Shown here: positions 8,489 to 16,571 of the stretch, one piece after another | Layout: each line of letters starts with the position of its first letter | Position numbering within the stretch: the first letter of the stretch is position 1 | DNA from: an uncultured Eubacteriales bacterium | GTDB lineage: Bacteria > Bacillota > Clostridia > Lachnospirales > Lachnospiraceae | Direction of reading: 5' to 3' | Length of the DNA: 64,000 nt | NCBI GenBank assembly: GCA_951800645.1 | Contig: CATOIK010000002.1 | Span: forward strand, 62,001-126,000 | Program-made: the position numbers and the translations under genes | The notes under the pieces: generated by a model | What the model was told of the DNA's origin: nothing | The model's input: the letters and a program-made list of their open reading frames with translations, nothing else | Database searches by the model: none

Positions 8489-9916
8489 TTACAGCATTTT
8501 CTTCATTTCATCTGCAACGAACTGTACCTTGGTACCAACAATAACCTGGATTGCAGTCTTGCTGGGTCTGATGATGCCAGCAATACCAGCAGATTTGATC
8601 TTCTTCTCATCAACTTTTGTGTAGTCGTTGATTTCAAGACGAAGTCTGGTGATGCAGTTATCCAGAGATTTTACATTCTCTTTGCCGCCAAGACCCTCTA
8701 AGATGATGGAAGCAACAGCGGTAAAGTCATTGTTTGCTAAGGTTACATTCATTTCGTTTTCCAGCTCGTCATCCTCGCGGCCCGGAGTCTTTAAGTCAAA
8801 TTTGGTAATCATGAAACGGAATACCACATAGTAAAGAGCACCGAAAGCGATACCGATCGGAAGCAGCAGTAACGGATTTACAGCCATAGGAGCCTTGAAG
8901 CTCAAGATGTAGTCAACCAGACCAGCGGAGAAGTTGAAGCCTGCTCTCGGTCCGATGATAGTTACTAAGGTTGCAGAAATACCAGTTAATAATGCATGAA
9001 CTACATATAAGCCGGGAGCTAAGAACATGAATGCAAACTCAAGCGGCTCGGTAACACCAGTTACGAAAGAAGATAAAGCGGCTGCCAGTAACAGACCGGC
9101 TGCGGTTTTCTTCTTGTTGTCTTTTGCAGTGTGATACATAGCCAGTGCTGCTGCCGGAAGACCGAACATCATAACCGGGAAGAAACCAGCCATGTACATA
9201 CCAGTCTGACCTAAAGTACCGGTACCAGCCCAGAAGTTACCCAGGTCGTTAATACCAGCAACATCAAACCAGAATACAGAGTTCAGTGCGTGGTGCAGAC
9301 CAACCGGGATTAACAGACGGTTGAAGAATGCGTAAATACCAGCACCCAGAGCGCCCATGTTCAGGATGGACATACCGAATTTTACTAATACATTGTAAAC
9401 TGCCGGCCATACGAAGAATAAAACAACTGCAACTACGATGGTAGCAACAGAGGTTATGATTGCTACACAGCGTTTGCCGCTGAAGAATGACAGTGCATCC
9501 GGCAATTTGGTGTTTTTGAATCTGTTGTAGCACTCAGAACCGATGATACCGCAAAGAATACCAACGAACTGGTTCTGAATCTTAGCAAAAGCTGCGTCAG
9601 CAGGAGCGCCGGTGAACATCTCAACAACAGCGCTGGACAACAGGGTTGTCATCATCAGCCAGGATACTAAGCCTGCCAGGCCTGCCGTACCTTCGTGGTC
9701 GTCTGCCATACCTACTGCAACACCGATTGCAAACAGGATAGCCATGTTATCAATTAATGCACCGCCTGCTTTCAGCAGGAATGCTGCGATAACATTGTTT
9801 GCACCCCAGCCGGTAGGATCGATCCAATAACCGATACCCATCATGATGCCGGCAGCCGGAAGTACAGCCACAGGTAACATCAAAGATTTACCCAGTTTCT
9901 GCAGATACTTCATCAT
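8489..9916 (-). CDS. nagE: PTS transporter EIICB, probably N-acetylglucosamine specific
   Basis: A 475-residue membrane PTS permease. The EIIC domain (about residues 1-375) has many hydrophobic segments and the family motifs LMLPVAVLPAAGIMMG, IPVGLHHALNSVFWFDV and GVTEPLEFAFMF. A linker then leads to an EIIB domain (about 395-475) with the phosphorylated cysteine in LDNCITRLRLE. No EIIA domain is fused, so phosphate must come from a separate EIIA, which is not in this window. The glucose/GlcNAc family and the neighbouring nagA favour N-acetylglucosamine uptake; glucose is the main alternative. GGAGG lies 8 bp before the start and a good promoter is at 10021-10049. Confidence 0.88.
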   Translation of the reverse strand: MMKYLQKLGKSLMLPVAVLPAAGIMMGIGYWIDPTGWGANNVIAAFLLKAGGALIDNMAILFAIGVAVGMADDHEGTAGLAGLVSWLMMTTLLSSAVVEMFTGAPADAAFAKIQNQFVGILCGIIGSECYNRFKNTKLPDALSFFSGKRCVAIITSVATIVVAVVLFFVWPAVYNVLVKFGMSILNMGALGAGIYAFFNRLLIPVGLHHALNSVFWFDVAGINDLGNFWAGTGTLGQTGMYMAGFFPVMMFGLPAAALAMYHTAKDNKKKTAAGLLLAAALSSFVTGVTEPLEFAFMFLAPGLYVVHALLTGISATLVTIIGPRAGFNFSAGLVDYILSFKAPMAVNPLLLLPIGIAFGALYYVVFRFMITKFDLKTPGREDDELENEMNVTLANNDFTAVASIILEGLGGKENVKSLDNCITRLRLEINDYTKVDEKKIKSAGIAGIIRPSKTAIQVIVGTKVQFVADEMKKML

Positions 9917-9965
9917 AAAAACTTCCTCCTTTTGTTCTTTTCTTAATAGAAAAGGTGTTTTGCTT

Positions 9966-10010
9966 GGAAAATTAATTTTGCTTTATCGTGCAAGAATAAA
10001 ATAATTTTCC
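9966..10010. other. Inverted repeat in the nagE leader
   Basis: GGAAAATTA (9966-9974) and TAATTTTCC (10002-10010) flank a 27-bp AT-rich spacer. The element starts only a few bases after the predicted transcription start and could be an operator or an RNA hairpin. No T-tract follows it in the direction of transcription. Confidence 0.4.
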
Positions 10011-10020
10011 GGTTAGTTCT

Positions 10021-10049
10021 AATATACGACCTTTATGTTTAAAAGTCAA
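10021..10049 (-). promoter_or_regulatory. SigA-type promoter for nagE
   Basis: On the minus strand TTGACT (10044-10049) and TATATT (10021-10026) are spaced by 17 bp, giving a leader of about 100 nt before the start codon. Confidence 0.75.
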
Positions 10050-10100
10050 TATAAATTATTTAGAGAAAATTTATGATTATTTAATTTTCTGAGTGTTTTT

Positions 10101-11243
10101 TTAAGAAAACTGAGCTTTTCCGCGGCAATAGGTCTGATGAACCTGATAATTATCCTCAAGGACTACGATGTCGGCGTCGCAGCCGGCTTTTAACTGGCCT
10201 TTCCGGTTTTCGATTCCCAGACATCTGGCCGGGTTAATGGTGCAGGCGTTGAGGGCGTAGTTGAAGGGAACCATGGCCTCCTCTACCAGGATGCGCAGAC
10301 CGTCGTTTAAGCGCAGGGTAGAGCCTGCCAGGTTTCCGGCACCGGTTAAGTGGGCGCTGCCGTCTTCGTAGATGATGATTTCGTTGCCGCCGAATAAATA
10401 CTTGGTTCCTGCGGGGGAGCCTTTGGCCATCAGGGCATCGGAAATCATGATGGCGTAGTCCGGCCCTTTGGACATAAAGTAGTTGTTGAGGGCCGCCATG
10501 GTGGAGTGGTTGCCGTCGCAGATGATTTCGCCGTACATGGTGCGGAACCGGTAAGCAGCGCCTACCAGGCCGTTGTCCCGGTGCTTAAAGGGGGTCATGC
10601 CATTGTAAACATGGGTCATGGAGCTGGCTCCGTTGGCACAGGCCATGAGAGCTTCCTCGTAGGTGGCAGCAGAGTGTCCGATGCTGACTACAACGCCTTT
10701 TTCTGCCAGATAGCGGGTCAGGGCAAAGTCATCGTCTGTTTCTGTAGCCATGGTGATAAGGCGGATGTTGCCTTTGGCTGCAGCCTGGTAGCGCTCAAAC
10801 TGCTCAATGGTAGGCTTTACGATGTACTGCTCCGGCTGTGCGCCTTTGTAGACCATATCCAGATAGGGGCCTTCAAAGTGGATGCCCAGAATTTCAGCGC
10901 CCTCGCAGCCGTCTTCCATTACTTTTGCCACATTGGCTACGGCAGCCGTCAGAACTTCTTCGCTCTGGGTGATGGTGGTGGCTAAAAAGCCGGTAACACC
11001 CTCGTCTACAATCCGTTTGGTCCAGTTGCGCAGGCCTTCCTCGTTGGCGTCGTTGGTGTCAAAGCCGTAGGCGCCGTGGCAGTGGATGTCCAGGAATCCG
11101 GGCACAATGCGAAGACTGCCGTAGTCTAAGTCCACCGGCTGGCTGCCGTATGGATGAATTCGGGTGATTTTGCCGTCGTCAATCTGGATGGCGGCAGGTG
11201 TGAACTGGTCTGCAATCCAGACCTTTTTACTTTGAATGAGCAT
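10101..11243 (-). CDS. nagA: N-acetylglucosamine-6-phosphate deacetylase
   Basis: A 380-residue amidohydrolase that removes acetate from GlcNAc-6-phosphate in the cytoplasm, giving glucosamine-6-phosphate. Family motifs in order are the metal-site start DIHCHGAYGFDT, the metal ligand Glu in GIHFEGPYLD, IGHSAATYEEA, MTHVYNGM, the substrate-binding DGNHS and the catalytic Asp in MISDALMAKG. The length is normal. It follows the PTS gene's promoter region in the same orientation but has its own promoter (11286-11314), so nagA and nagE may be controlled separately. The deaminase nagB is not in this window. Confidence 0.96.
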   Translation of the reverse strand: MLIQSKKVWIADQFTPAAIQIDDGKITRIHPYGSQPVDLDYGSLRIVPGFLDIHCHGAYGFDTNDANEEGLRNWTKRIVDEGVTGFLATTITQSEEVLTAAVANVAKVMEDGCEGAEILGIHFEGPYLDMVYKGAQPEQYIVKPTIEQFERYQAAAKGNIRLITMATETDDDFALTRYLAEKGVVVSIGHSAATYEEALMACANGASSMTHVYNGMTPFKHRDNGLVGAAYRFRTMYGEIICDGNHSTMAALNNYFMSKGPDYAIMISDALMAKGSPAGTKYLFGGNEIIIYEDGSAHLTGAGNLAGSTLRLNDGLRILVEEAMVPFNYALNACTINPARCLGIENRKGQLKAGCDADIVVLEDNYQVHQTYCRGKAQFS

Positions 11244-11285
11244 AGAACCCCCTCCTTGATATAGGTTTGTGATAACTCTGAGGCT

Positions 11286-11314
11286 AGTATAGCATTTTTA
11301 CAGAGGGATGTCGA
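11286..11314 (-). promoter_or_regulatory. SigA-type promoter for nagA
   Basis: On the minus strand TCGACA (11309-11314) and TATACT (11286-11291) are separated by 17 bp, about 43 bp upstream of the nagA start. Confidence 0.7.
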
Positions 11315-11345
11315 GGGGAAGGAGGGCGGGGGGTTATCTTTGTTG

Positions 11346-11362
11346 TGTCGAAATTTGTCGAA
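11346..11362 (+). promoter_or_regulatory. Tandem Spo0A-like boxes upstream of the tad locus
   Basis: Two copies of TGTCGAA (11346-11352 and 11356-11362) lie exactly 10 bp apart, on the same face of the helix. They are about 21 bp upstream of the -35 of the tad promoter. The sequence matches the known Spo0A recognition core, and the position suits an activator. The 308-bp gene-free stretch 11244-11551 holds these boxes, the two divergent promoters and an otherwise unassigned 130-nt leader. Confidence 0.6.
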
Positions 11363-11382
11363 AAGTTATGGGGGAAAATCCA

Positions 11383-11412
11383 TTGACAAATGGGGGTGGA
11401 AGCCGGTATGAT
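11383..11412 (+). promoter_or_regulatory. Promoter of the Tad/Flp pilus locus
   Basis: TTGACA (11383-11388) and TATGAT (11407-11412) are spaced by 18 bp. Transcription would begin near 11419 and give a leader of about 130 nt. I looked for a cyclic-di-GMP riboswitch in that leader and did not find one. Confidence 0.75.
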
Positions 11413-11551
11413 AGTGAAACAGTCAGCATCCGTTCTGGATGTATCAGAATCAAAAAGTTAGATGTGTTGTCTCTGGATGATTGATCTGGGTTCAGAGGAA
11501 CATCAGCCGGTTCGGCAAAGGGTTTCCATGTTATTTTCTGAAATTTAATGA

Positions 11552-12079
11552 GTGGGGAGTGGTCTTATTGTAGTTATCTATGTATTGTGTGTGTTTCTGG
11601 CAGGGGCGGCCTGTACGGATTTAACGGAAGGGAGGGTCAGTAATCTCTGGATTTTCGGGGCGTCTCTGTTGGGTTTCTGGCTGCGGGGAGCGGAATTTCT
11701 TATGGCTGCAGCCGTTGTCTTCATTCCAGGATTTTTTTTGTTCCATTTTCGGATGATGGGGGCTGGAGACGGAAAAATGATGGCGGTAATGGCAGGTTTT
11801 TTAGGAATGGAGGAAGGGGTTTACGCAATTTTTCTGGGACTTTTGATTGGAGCTTTCTGGGGGCTTTGCCGGATGTGGCGGGATAAAAGTCTTCGGGTCA
11901 GATTAAAGTATTTATTTGTGTATGGAACAGTACTGCTTCAAGGGGCGGAGTATGTGGCTTATGACAGACTGTCCGGGGAGAGGGGAACTCACAGGATTCC
12001 TTTGGCTGCCTGTCTGGCAGCAGGAGGGTATCTGTACCTGTTTGCCTCTGGGGCAGTGAAACTGGGAGGAATATTATGA
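11552..12079 (+). CDS. tadV: Prepilin peptidase (TadV/CpaA, A24 family)
   Basis: A 175-residue polytopic membrane aspartyl protease expected to cleave the leader of Flp prepilin at the inner face of the membrane. The two catalytic aspartates are in CTDLTEGRVSN (near residue 22) and the GxGD-type motif MGAGDGKMM (near 73). Six hydrophobic segments can be traced. The start is uncertain: GTG at 11552 gives the full first membrane segment but lacks a convincing ribosome-binding site. It is the first gene of the tad operon, and its end overlaps the TadZ gene by four bases. Confidence 0.88.
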   Translation: MGSGLIVVIYVLCVFLAGAACTDLTEGRVSNLWIFGASLLGFWLRGAEFLMAAAVVFIPGFFLFHFRMMGAGDGKMMAVMAGFLGMEEGVYAIFLGLLIGAFWGLCRMWRDKSLRVRLKYLFVYGTVLLQGAEYVAYDRLSGERGTHRIPLAACLAAGGYLYLFASGAVKLGGIL

Positions 12080-13077
12080 AGGGGATTATGGCGGTATATG
12101 ATGCAGATCCGTTTTATGCAAGCCGGTTTGCGGAGTTTGTGAACCAGAGGGGGGCGGTGCCTTTTGAGGCGGTATCCTTTACCAGTCTGGCCCGGCTTAA
12201 AGAGTATGCCGGTCAGCAGAAGGTAGACATGCTTTTGGTGGGAGACGGAATAAAGGAGGAGTTGGCGGATATTCCTGTCGGTCAGGTAGTGCGGCTCAGT
12301 GAAAACGGTCAGGCAGAGGGAGAAGAAAAAACGGTGTATAAATACCAGGCATCGGACAATGTGCTGCGGGAGGTAATGACCTGCTACCGGGTAAAGGAGC
12401 AGCCGGATTTCTTTCCTGCAGTGGGAAAGAGGGCACGGATTATCGGTGTTTATTCTCCCATAGGGCGGTGTGGGAAGACCTCGTTTGCCCTGACTCTGGG
12501 GCAGGTACTTTCTAAGGACGGTAAGGCTCTGTTCTTGACACTGGAGGAATTCTCCGGCTTTGCCAAGATGACCGGAAGGTCGTATGAAAGCGGTTTGTCA
12601 GAGCTTTTGTATTATTACCGCCAAAGTGAGTACAACCCGCTGCGGCTGGGCAGTGTGGTTCACAGCTGGGGCAGCCTGGATTATGTGCCTCCTGCAGCTT
12701 ATGCAGAGGATCTGGATCAGTTGGGGGGAGAAACGGTGGCCGGGTTGGTAGAGCAGATTGCGGCAGAAGGCTCTTATGATGCGGTTGTGGTGGATTTGGG
12801 GCATTTCTTCTGGGGGGCGGAGTTGGTACTGGCTTTATGTGATGTGATTTACACTCCGGTTCGGGAGGATGCAGTTTCGGATGGAAAGCTGAAGGAGTGG
12901 AAGGAGTATCTGGAGGCGTCGGGCCGGGGGCGGCTGTGGCAGAGGCTTCGGATTATCAAACTTCCGAATGTCAGAATTTCCGCAGGAAAAGAAAACTATC
13001 CGGAACAGCTTTTATGGGGAGAGATGGGAGATTTTGTCCGGTCTCTGACTGGCATGACCGCCAGAGAAGGGAGCTGA
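12076..13077 (+). CDS. tadZ: TadZ/CpaE-like pilus-localising ATPase
   Basis: A 333-residue protein. The N-terminal part (about 1-115) resembles a degenerate receiver domain, as in CpaE/TadZ. The C-terminal part is a MinD/ParA-type ATPase fold with a P-loop in YSPIGRCGKTSFALTLG, where the usual KGG start of the deviant Walker A is replaced by SPIGR. The switch-like AVVVDLG follows near residue 238. Family members place the Tad machine at a particular site in the cell. The four-base overlap with tadV implies coupled translation. The departure from the usual Walker A makes ATP hydrolysis uncertain. Confidence 0.85.
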   Translation: MKGIMAVYDADPFYASRFAEFVNQRGAVPFEAVSFTSLARLKEYAGQQKVDMLLVGDGIKEELADIPVGQVVRLSENGQAEGEEKTVYKYQASDNVLREVMTCYRVKEQPDFFPAVGKRARIIGVYSPIGRCGKTSFALTLGQVLSKDGKALFLTLEEFSGFAKMTGRSYESGLSELLYYYRQSEYNPLRLGSVVHSWGSLDYVPPAAYAEDLDQLGGETVAGLVEQIAAEGSYDAVVVDLGHFFWGAELVLALCDVIYTPVREDAVSDGKLKEWKEYLEASGRGRLWQRLRIIKLPNVRISAGKENYPEQLLWGEMGDFVRSLTGMTAREGS

Positions 13078-13082
13078 GGCAG

Positions 13083-14372
13083 ATGCAAAAACAGCAGGTT
13101 TCGGCAGACAAAATTGGAGAAACAGATGTAAAGTCTGAGGAACGGGCAGCTTTGGAGCGGCTGAAACGGGAAATCCGTCTGGAGCTGCAGAGCCGCAGCC
13201 AGATGGAAGAAGGAGAGCTTCTGGACTGCATTGACCGGGCTGTGGCAGCGGAAGGCCGGCGGCGGTATCTGCCTCTGAAAATGCGGAAGATGCTGCGAAA
13301 GCGGCTGTACGACGGCTTCCGACGCCTGGACATTTTACAGCAGCTGGTAGATGACCCGGAGGTGACGGAGATTATGGTCAATGGAAGGGACCATATCTTT
13401 GTGGAGAAAGAGGGGCGGATTTTAAGATGGGAGCAGTCTTTTGACCGGGTGGAGGAGCTGGAAAATATGATTCAGCAGATTGTGAGCCGTATCAACCGGG
13501 CGGTTAATGTGTCCAATCCCATTGCAGACGCAAGGCTGGAGGATGGTTCACGGGTGCATGTGGTTCTGCCGCCGGTAGCGCTTAACGGGCCGGTGGTGAC
13601 CATCCGTAAATTCCCGGAACCCATTACTGCAGAGAAGCTGATTGGGCTGGGGGCTCTTACTGAGGAGGCAGCCGGTTTTTTACAGCAGTTGGTTGAGGCC
13701 GGATACAACATCTTTATCAGCGGAGGAACAGGAAGCGGGAAAACTACATTTCTGAATGCCATGTCCGGATTTATTCCAGAGACGGAACGGGTAATTACCA
13801 TTGAGGATTCGGCAGAACTTCAGATTCGCCAGATTCCCAATCTGGTGCGGCTGGAAACCAGAAACGCCAACACCGAGGGGGATGGTGCGATTGAGATAAG
13901 CGATTTAATCCGGGCAGCGCTCCGGATGCGTCCGGATCGGATTATTGTAGGGGAGGTACGGGGAAAGGAGTGTCTGGATATGCTGCAGGCGTTGAACACA
14001 GGCCATGCAGGAAGCCTTTCTACCGGTCATGGAAACAGCCCCAGGGATATGCTGACCCGGCTGGAAACCATGACGCTTATGGGGGCGGATATTCCCTTGC
14101 CTGCAGTTCGCAGCCAGATTGCTTCCGCGATTGATATTCTCGTCCATTTGGGACGGCTTCGGGATAAAAGCCGCCGGGTGCTGGAGATTGCAGAAGTAGG
14201 CGGCTGTGAAAATGGAGAGATTCAGTTGAATCCGTTGTTTCGGTTTGTGGAGGAGGAAGATGAAAAGGGAAGCGAAAAGGGGAAATGGGGTGGAAAAGTC
14301 CGGGGGCAGATTGTTCGGGTGGGGCAGCTTAAAGCCACGGAAAAACTTAAAGCTGCAGGTTATCTGGTATGA
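13083..14372 (+). CDS. tadA: TadA/CpaF pilus assembly ATPase
   Basis: A 429-residue cytoplasmic secretion ATPase of the VirB11/CpaF class that powers Flp pilus extension. Motifs: VTEIMVNG in the N-terminal domain, Walker A GGTGSGKTTFLNAM, the Asp box TIEDSAELQI, Walker B-like RPDRIIVGEVRGKE and the His box TGHAGSLSTGHGNSP. I chose the ATG at 13083, 5 bp after tadZ, over a longer frame that would overlap tadZ by 180 bp. The C-terminal end overlaps tadB by 113 bp. Confidence 0.95.
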   Translation: MQKQQVSADKIGETDVKSEERAALERLKREIRLELQSRSQMEEGELLDCIDRAVAAEGRRRYLPLKMRKMLRKRLYDGFRRLDILQQLVDDPEVTEIMVNGRDHIFVEKEGRILRWEQSFDRVEELENMIQQIVSRINRAVNVSNPIADARLEDGSRVHVVLPPVALNGPVVTIRKFPEPITAEKLIGLGALTEEAAGFLQQLVEAGYNIFISGGTGSGKTTFLNAMSGFIPETERVITIEDSAELQIRQIPNLVRLETRNANTEGDGAIEISDLIRAALRMRPDRIIVGEVRGKECLDMLQALNTGHAGSLSTGHGNSPRDMLTRLETMTLMGADIPLPAVRSQIASAIDILVHLGRLRDKSRRVLEIAEVGGCENGEIQLNPLFRFVEEEDEKGSEKGKWGGKVRGQIVRVGQLKATEKLKAAGYLV

Positions 14373-15099
14373 CAGGTACTGGCTTTCGCCGGTGGAATGG
14401 CTGACGGCGGTAGGGAAGGGGGTTTTGGCATGCGGTGTGTTGGCCTATACCTTTTACCGCAGCTGGACGGCGTTTCTGATCATGGCTCCGGCAGCGCTGT
14501 TGTTTCCCATTTATGAGAGAAGGCGGCTTCGGAACAAGCGGAAACTGTGTTTGGCTGTCCAATTTAAAGAGGCTATGATGGTGTTGGCCGGAAATTTAAG
14601 TTCCGGATTTGCAGTAGAGAATGCGCTGGCAGTAAGCCGGGAAGAACTGGGACTGCTTTATGGGGCGGACGGATTGATTTCCAGGGAGTTTTCTTACATG
14701 GTGCAGCAGATTCAGGTAAGCCGGACCGTGGAGCAGGTGCTGGATGATTTTGCCCGGCGCAGCGGGCTGGAGGATGTGAAAAGCTTTGCCGAAGTGTTTG
14801 GGGTTGCAAAGCGGAGCGGCGGGGATTTAAGCAGCATTATGCGGCATACGGCGGAGGTGCTGCGGGACAGAATGCAGGTGCGGGAGGAAATCCGGACGAT
14901 GACAGCTTCCCGGCAGTTGGAACAGAAGATTATGAGCCTGATTCCGGTTTTTATTGTGTTTTATGTGGAAGGTTCGTCTCCAGGGTTTTTCGGACAGATG
15001 TACGGAACCTGGCTGGGAAGGATTCTGATGACCGGGTGTATGGCGGTTTATCTGACATCGATTCTGCTGTCCCAGAAGATACTGGATATTCAAATTTGA
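14260..15099 (+). CDS. tadB: TadB-like inner-membrane platform protein
   Basis: A 279-residue type II secretion F (T2SSF) protein. Two hydrophobic segments lie near the N-terminus (about 50-85). A cytoplasmic T2SSF domain follows (GNLSSGFAVENALAVS, DFARRSGLEDVKSFAEVF), and a membrane pair closes the protein. It forms the membrane base on which TadA works. The ATG at 14260 has GGAGG six bases upstream; a TTG five codons earlier is the alternative. Either start lies inside tadA, giving an unusually long overlap in another frame. The conserved YDRYWLSPVEWL begins about 35 codons in, so a start later than about 14310 is unlikely. Confidence 0.9.
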   Translation: MKREAKRGNGVEKSGGRLFGWGSLKPRKNLKLQVIWYDRYWLSPVEWLTAVGKGVLACGVLAYTFYRSWTAFLIMAPAALLFPIYERRRLRNKRKLCLAVQFKEAMMVLAGNLSSGFAVENALAVSREELGLLYGADGLISREFSYMVQQIQVSRTVEQVLDDFARRSGLEDVKSFAEVFGVAKRSGGDLSSIMRHTAEVLRDRMQVREEIRTMTASRQLEQKIMSLIPVFIVFYVEGSSPGFFGQMYGTWLGRILMTGCMAVYLTSILLSQKILDIQI

Positions 15100-15118
15100 C
15101 AGAAGGTGCTGAGGAGGG

Positions 15119-16348
15119 ATGCGGTTGGCAAAAGGGAAGGATGGAAGAAGAATTTGGCTGCTTCCTGCCCTATGTGTGATTGGCAGTCTTGGGCTTTTTC
15201 TGGCGCTGACCTGTTTTGGGCCGGTTGAGGGGCCAGTGGAGGAGGGCAGGCGCATCCGCAGAGCGGATTATGGCGGCGAGGCTCAAAGCTATGAGCTTTT
15301 GGTGGAGGGCTTGGATCAGGAGCCGCTGCCGGTCACGGTAGAAGTGGGCCGGCGGGAGTATTCGGCTAAAGAGGCAATGGCAGTCTTTTATAATCTGATG
15401 AATGGGCTGGAGGAGAAAATCCGGGGAGGGAATCCATCGCTTATGGAGGTGTCGCAGGATCTGGAGCTGTTTTCCGCAGATGAGGAGACAGGTGTGGAAT
15501 GTCAGTGGCAGTCTTCGGAGCCGGAGCGCCTTTCTTCAGCTGGAGAAATCCGGGAACCGGTGGCGGAGCCTTTGGATATGACCTTATTTTTGAAACTGAG
15601 GACTGAGGCGAAAGAGGCAGAATTTGAGGTTCCTGTCCGTCTGGTGCCTCCGGCGCTTACAAATCAGGAAAAACTGTTGGAGCAGTTGGGACAGATGATT
15701 CGCCAGGCAGATGACAGCCAACGGGGAGAGGAGTATCTGGAACTTCCGGAAGATCTGAATGGAAACAGCCTTTCATACCGGACAGCGGAAAGCAATGATT
15801 ACGGTGTACTTCCGGTTTTGGGAGTATTAGCGGCAGCGCTTCTCTTTATGAGGAAGCAGCAGGATGAGCGGGAAGCAGAGAAACGGCGGGAGCGAAGCCT
15901 GCTTTTGGATCATGCGGAGGTGGTTTCTAAACTGATGGTGTTTATTGGGGCAGGCATGACTATACGGGGAGCCTGGGAGCGTATGGTAAAGGATTATGAA
16001 GCCGGAGGAAGAAAACCGGAGCGGGCAGCCTATGAGGAGATGCGGAAGACCTATTTTCAGATGGTTAATGGAATGCCGGAGGGAGAGGCTTACCGGGAAT
16101 TCGGAAAGCGGTGCCGCCTGCAGCCGTATCTGAAGCTAAGCAGTCTGCTGGAACAGAATCGGAAAACAGGAACCAGGAACTTAAGGGAAATTCTGAGGGA
16201 AGAAATGGAGGACGCTTTTGAACTGCGGAAAAATCTGGCCCGCAGAATGGGAGAGGAAGCAGGAACGAAGCTGCTTCTGCCCTTATTTATGATGCTGGGA
16301 ACTGTAATGGTAATGATCATGGTTCCGGCCATGATGACAATGGGATAA
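15119..16348 (+). CDS. tadC: Enlarged TadC-like platform protein
   Basis: A 409-residue T2SSF-type protein. One membrane segment (about 12-33) is followed by a roughly 190-residue polar region rich in Glu, then a second membrane segment (about 228-245). A cytoplasmic T2SSF-like domain (SKLMVFIGAGMTIRGAWERM through ARRMGEEAGTKLLLPLF) and a final hydrophobic segment complete it. Ordinary TadC lacks such a large exported insert, so the extra domain probably faces outside and may contact pilin or wall. GAGGAGG precedes the start, and the gene follows tadB by 19 bp. Confidence 0.87.
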   Translation: MRLAKGKDGRRIWLLPALCVIGSLGLFLALTCFGPVEGPVEEGRRIRRADYGGEAQSYELLVEGLDQEPLPVTVEVGRREYSAKEAMAVFYNLMNGLEEKIRGGNPSLMEVSQDLELFSADEETGVECQWQSSEPERLSSAGEIREPVAEPLDMTLFLKLRTEAKEAEFEVPVRLVPPALTNQEKLLEQLGQMIRQADDSQRGEEYLELPEDLNGNSLSYRTAESNDYGVLPVLGVLAAALLFMRKQQDEREAEKRRERSLLLDHAEVVSKLMVFIGAGMTIRGAWERMVKDYEAGGRKPERAAYEEMRKTYFQMVNGMPEGEAYREFGKRCRLQPYLKLSSLLEQNRKTGTRNLREILREEMEDAFELRKNLARRMGEEAGTKLLLPLFMMLGTVMVMIMVPAMMTMG

Positions 16349-16361
16349 GGGGGAGAAGGAT

Positions 16362-16541
16362 ATGAAGCTGAGACAGGATATGATTGAGTTTTTCCGGCAG
16401 GAAGACGGTGTGGGCGTGATTGAGGTGGTTTTAATTCTGGTTGTACTCATTGGACTGGTTCTTATTTTTAAATCTCAAATCCGGAATCTGCTGGAGAATA
16501 TTTTTAAGGAGATCAGCAAGCAGTCCAAAGAGGTTTACTGA
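16362..16541 (+). CDS. flp: Flp-type (type IVb) pilin
   Basis: A 59-residue prepilin: a short basic leader, then EDGVG followed by VIEVVLILVVLIGLVLIF and a polar tail. It fits the Flp layout of Gly at the cleavage site, Glu at position +5 and a hydrophobic helix. Cleavage is expected after the first Gly of DGVGVIE. GGGGGAGAAGG lies just upstream of the ATG. It is the only gene here that looks like the major structural subunit. The last codons run directly into the start region of the next gene. Confidence 0.9.
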   Translation: MKLRQDMIEFFRQEDGVGVIEVVLILVVLIGLVLIFKSQIRNLLENIFKEISKQSKEVY

Positions 16542-16571
16542 TTGGCATGGAAACAGGAAGGGCCGGAGCTG

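Noticed and set aside
11419-11551. Cyclic-di-GMP riboswitch in the tad leader
   Set aside because: Neither the GEMM-type core nor its tetraloop receptor pattern could be found in the 130-nt leader.
12897-13082. A longer N-terminus for the TadA ATPase
   Set aside because: The frame extends upstream but overlaps tadZ by 180 bp, while the ATG at 13083 sits right after tadZ and precedes the conserved domain.
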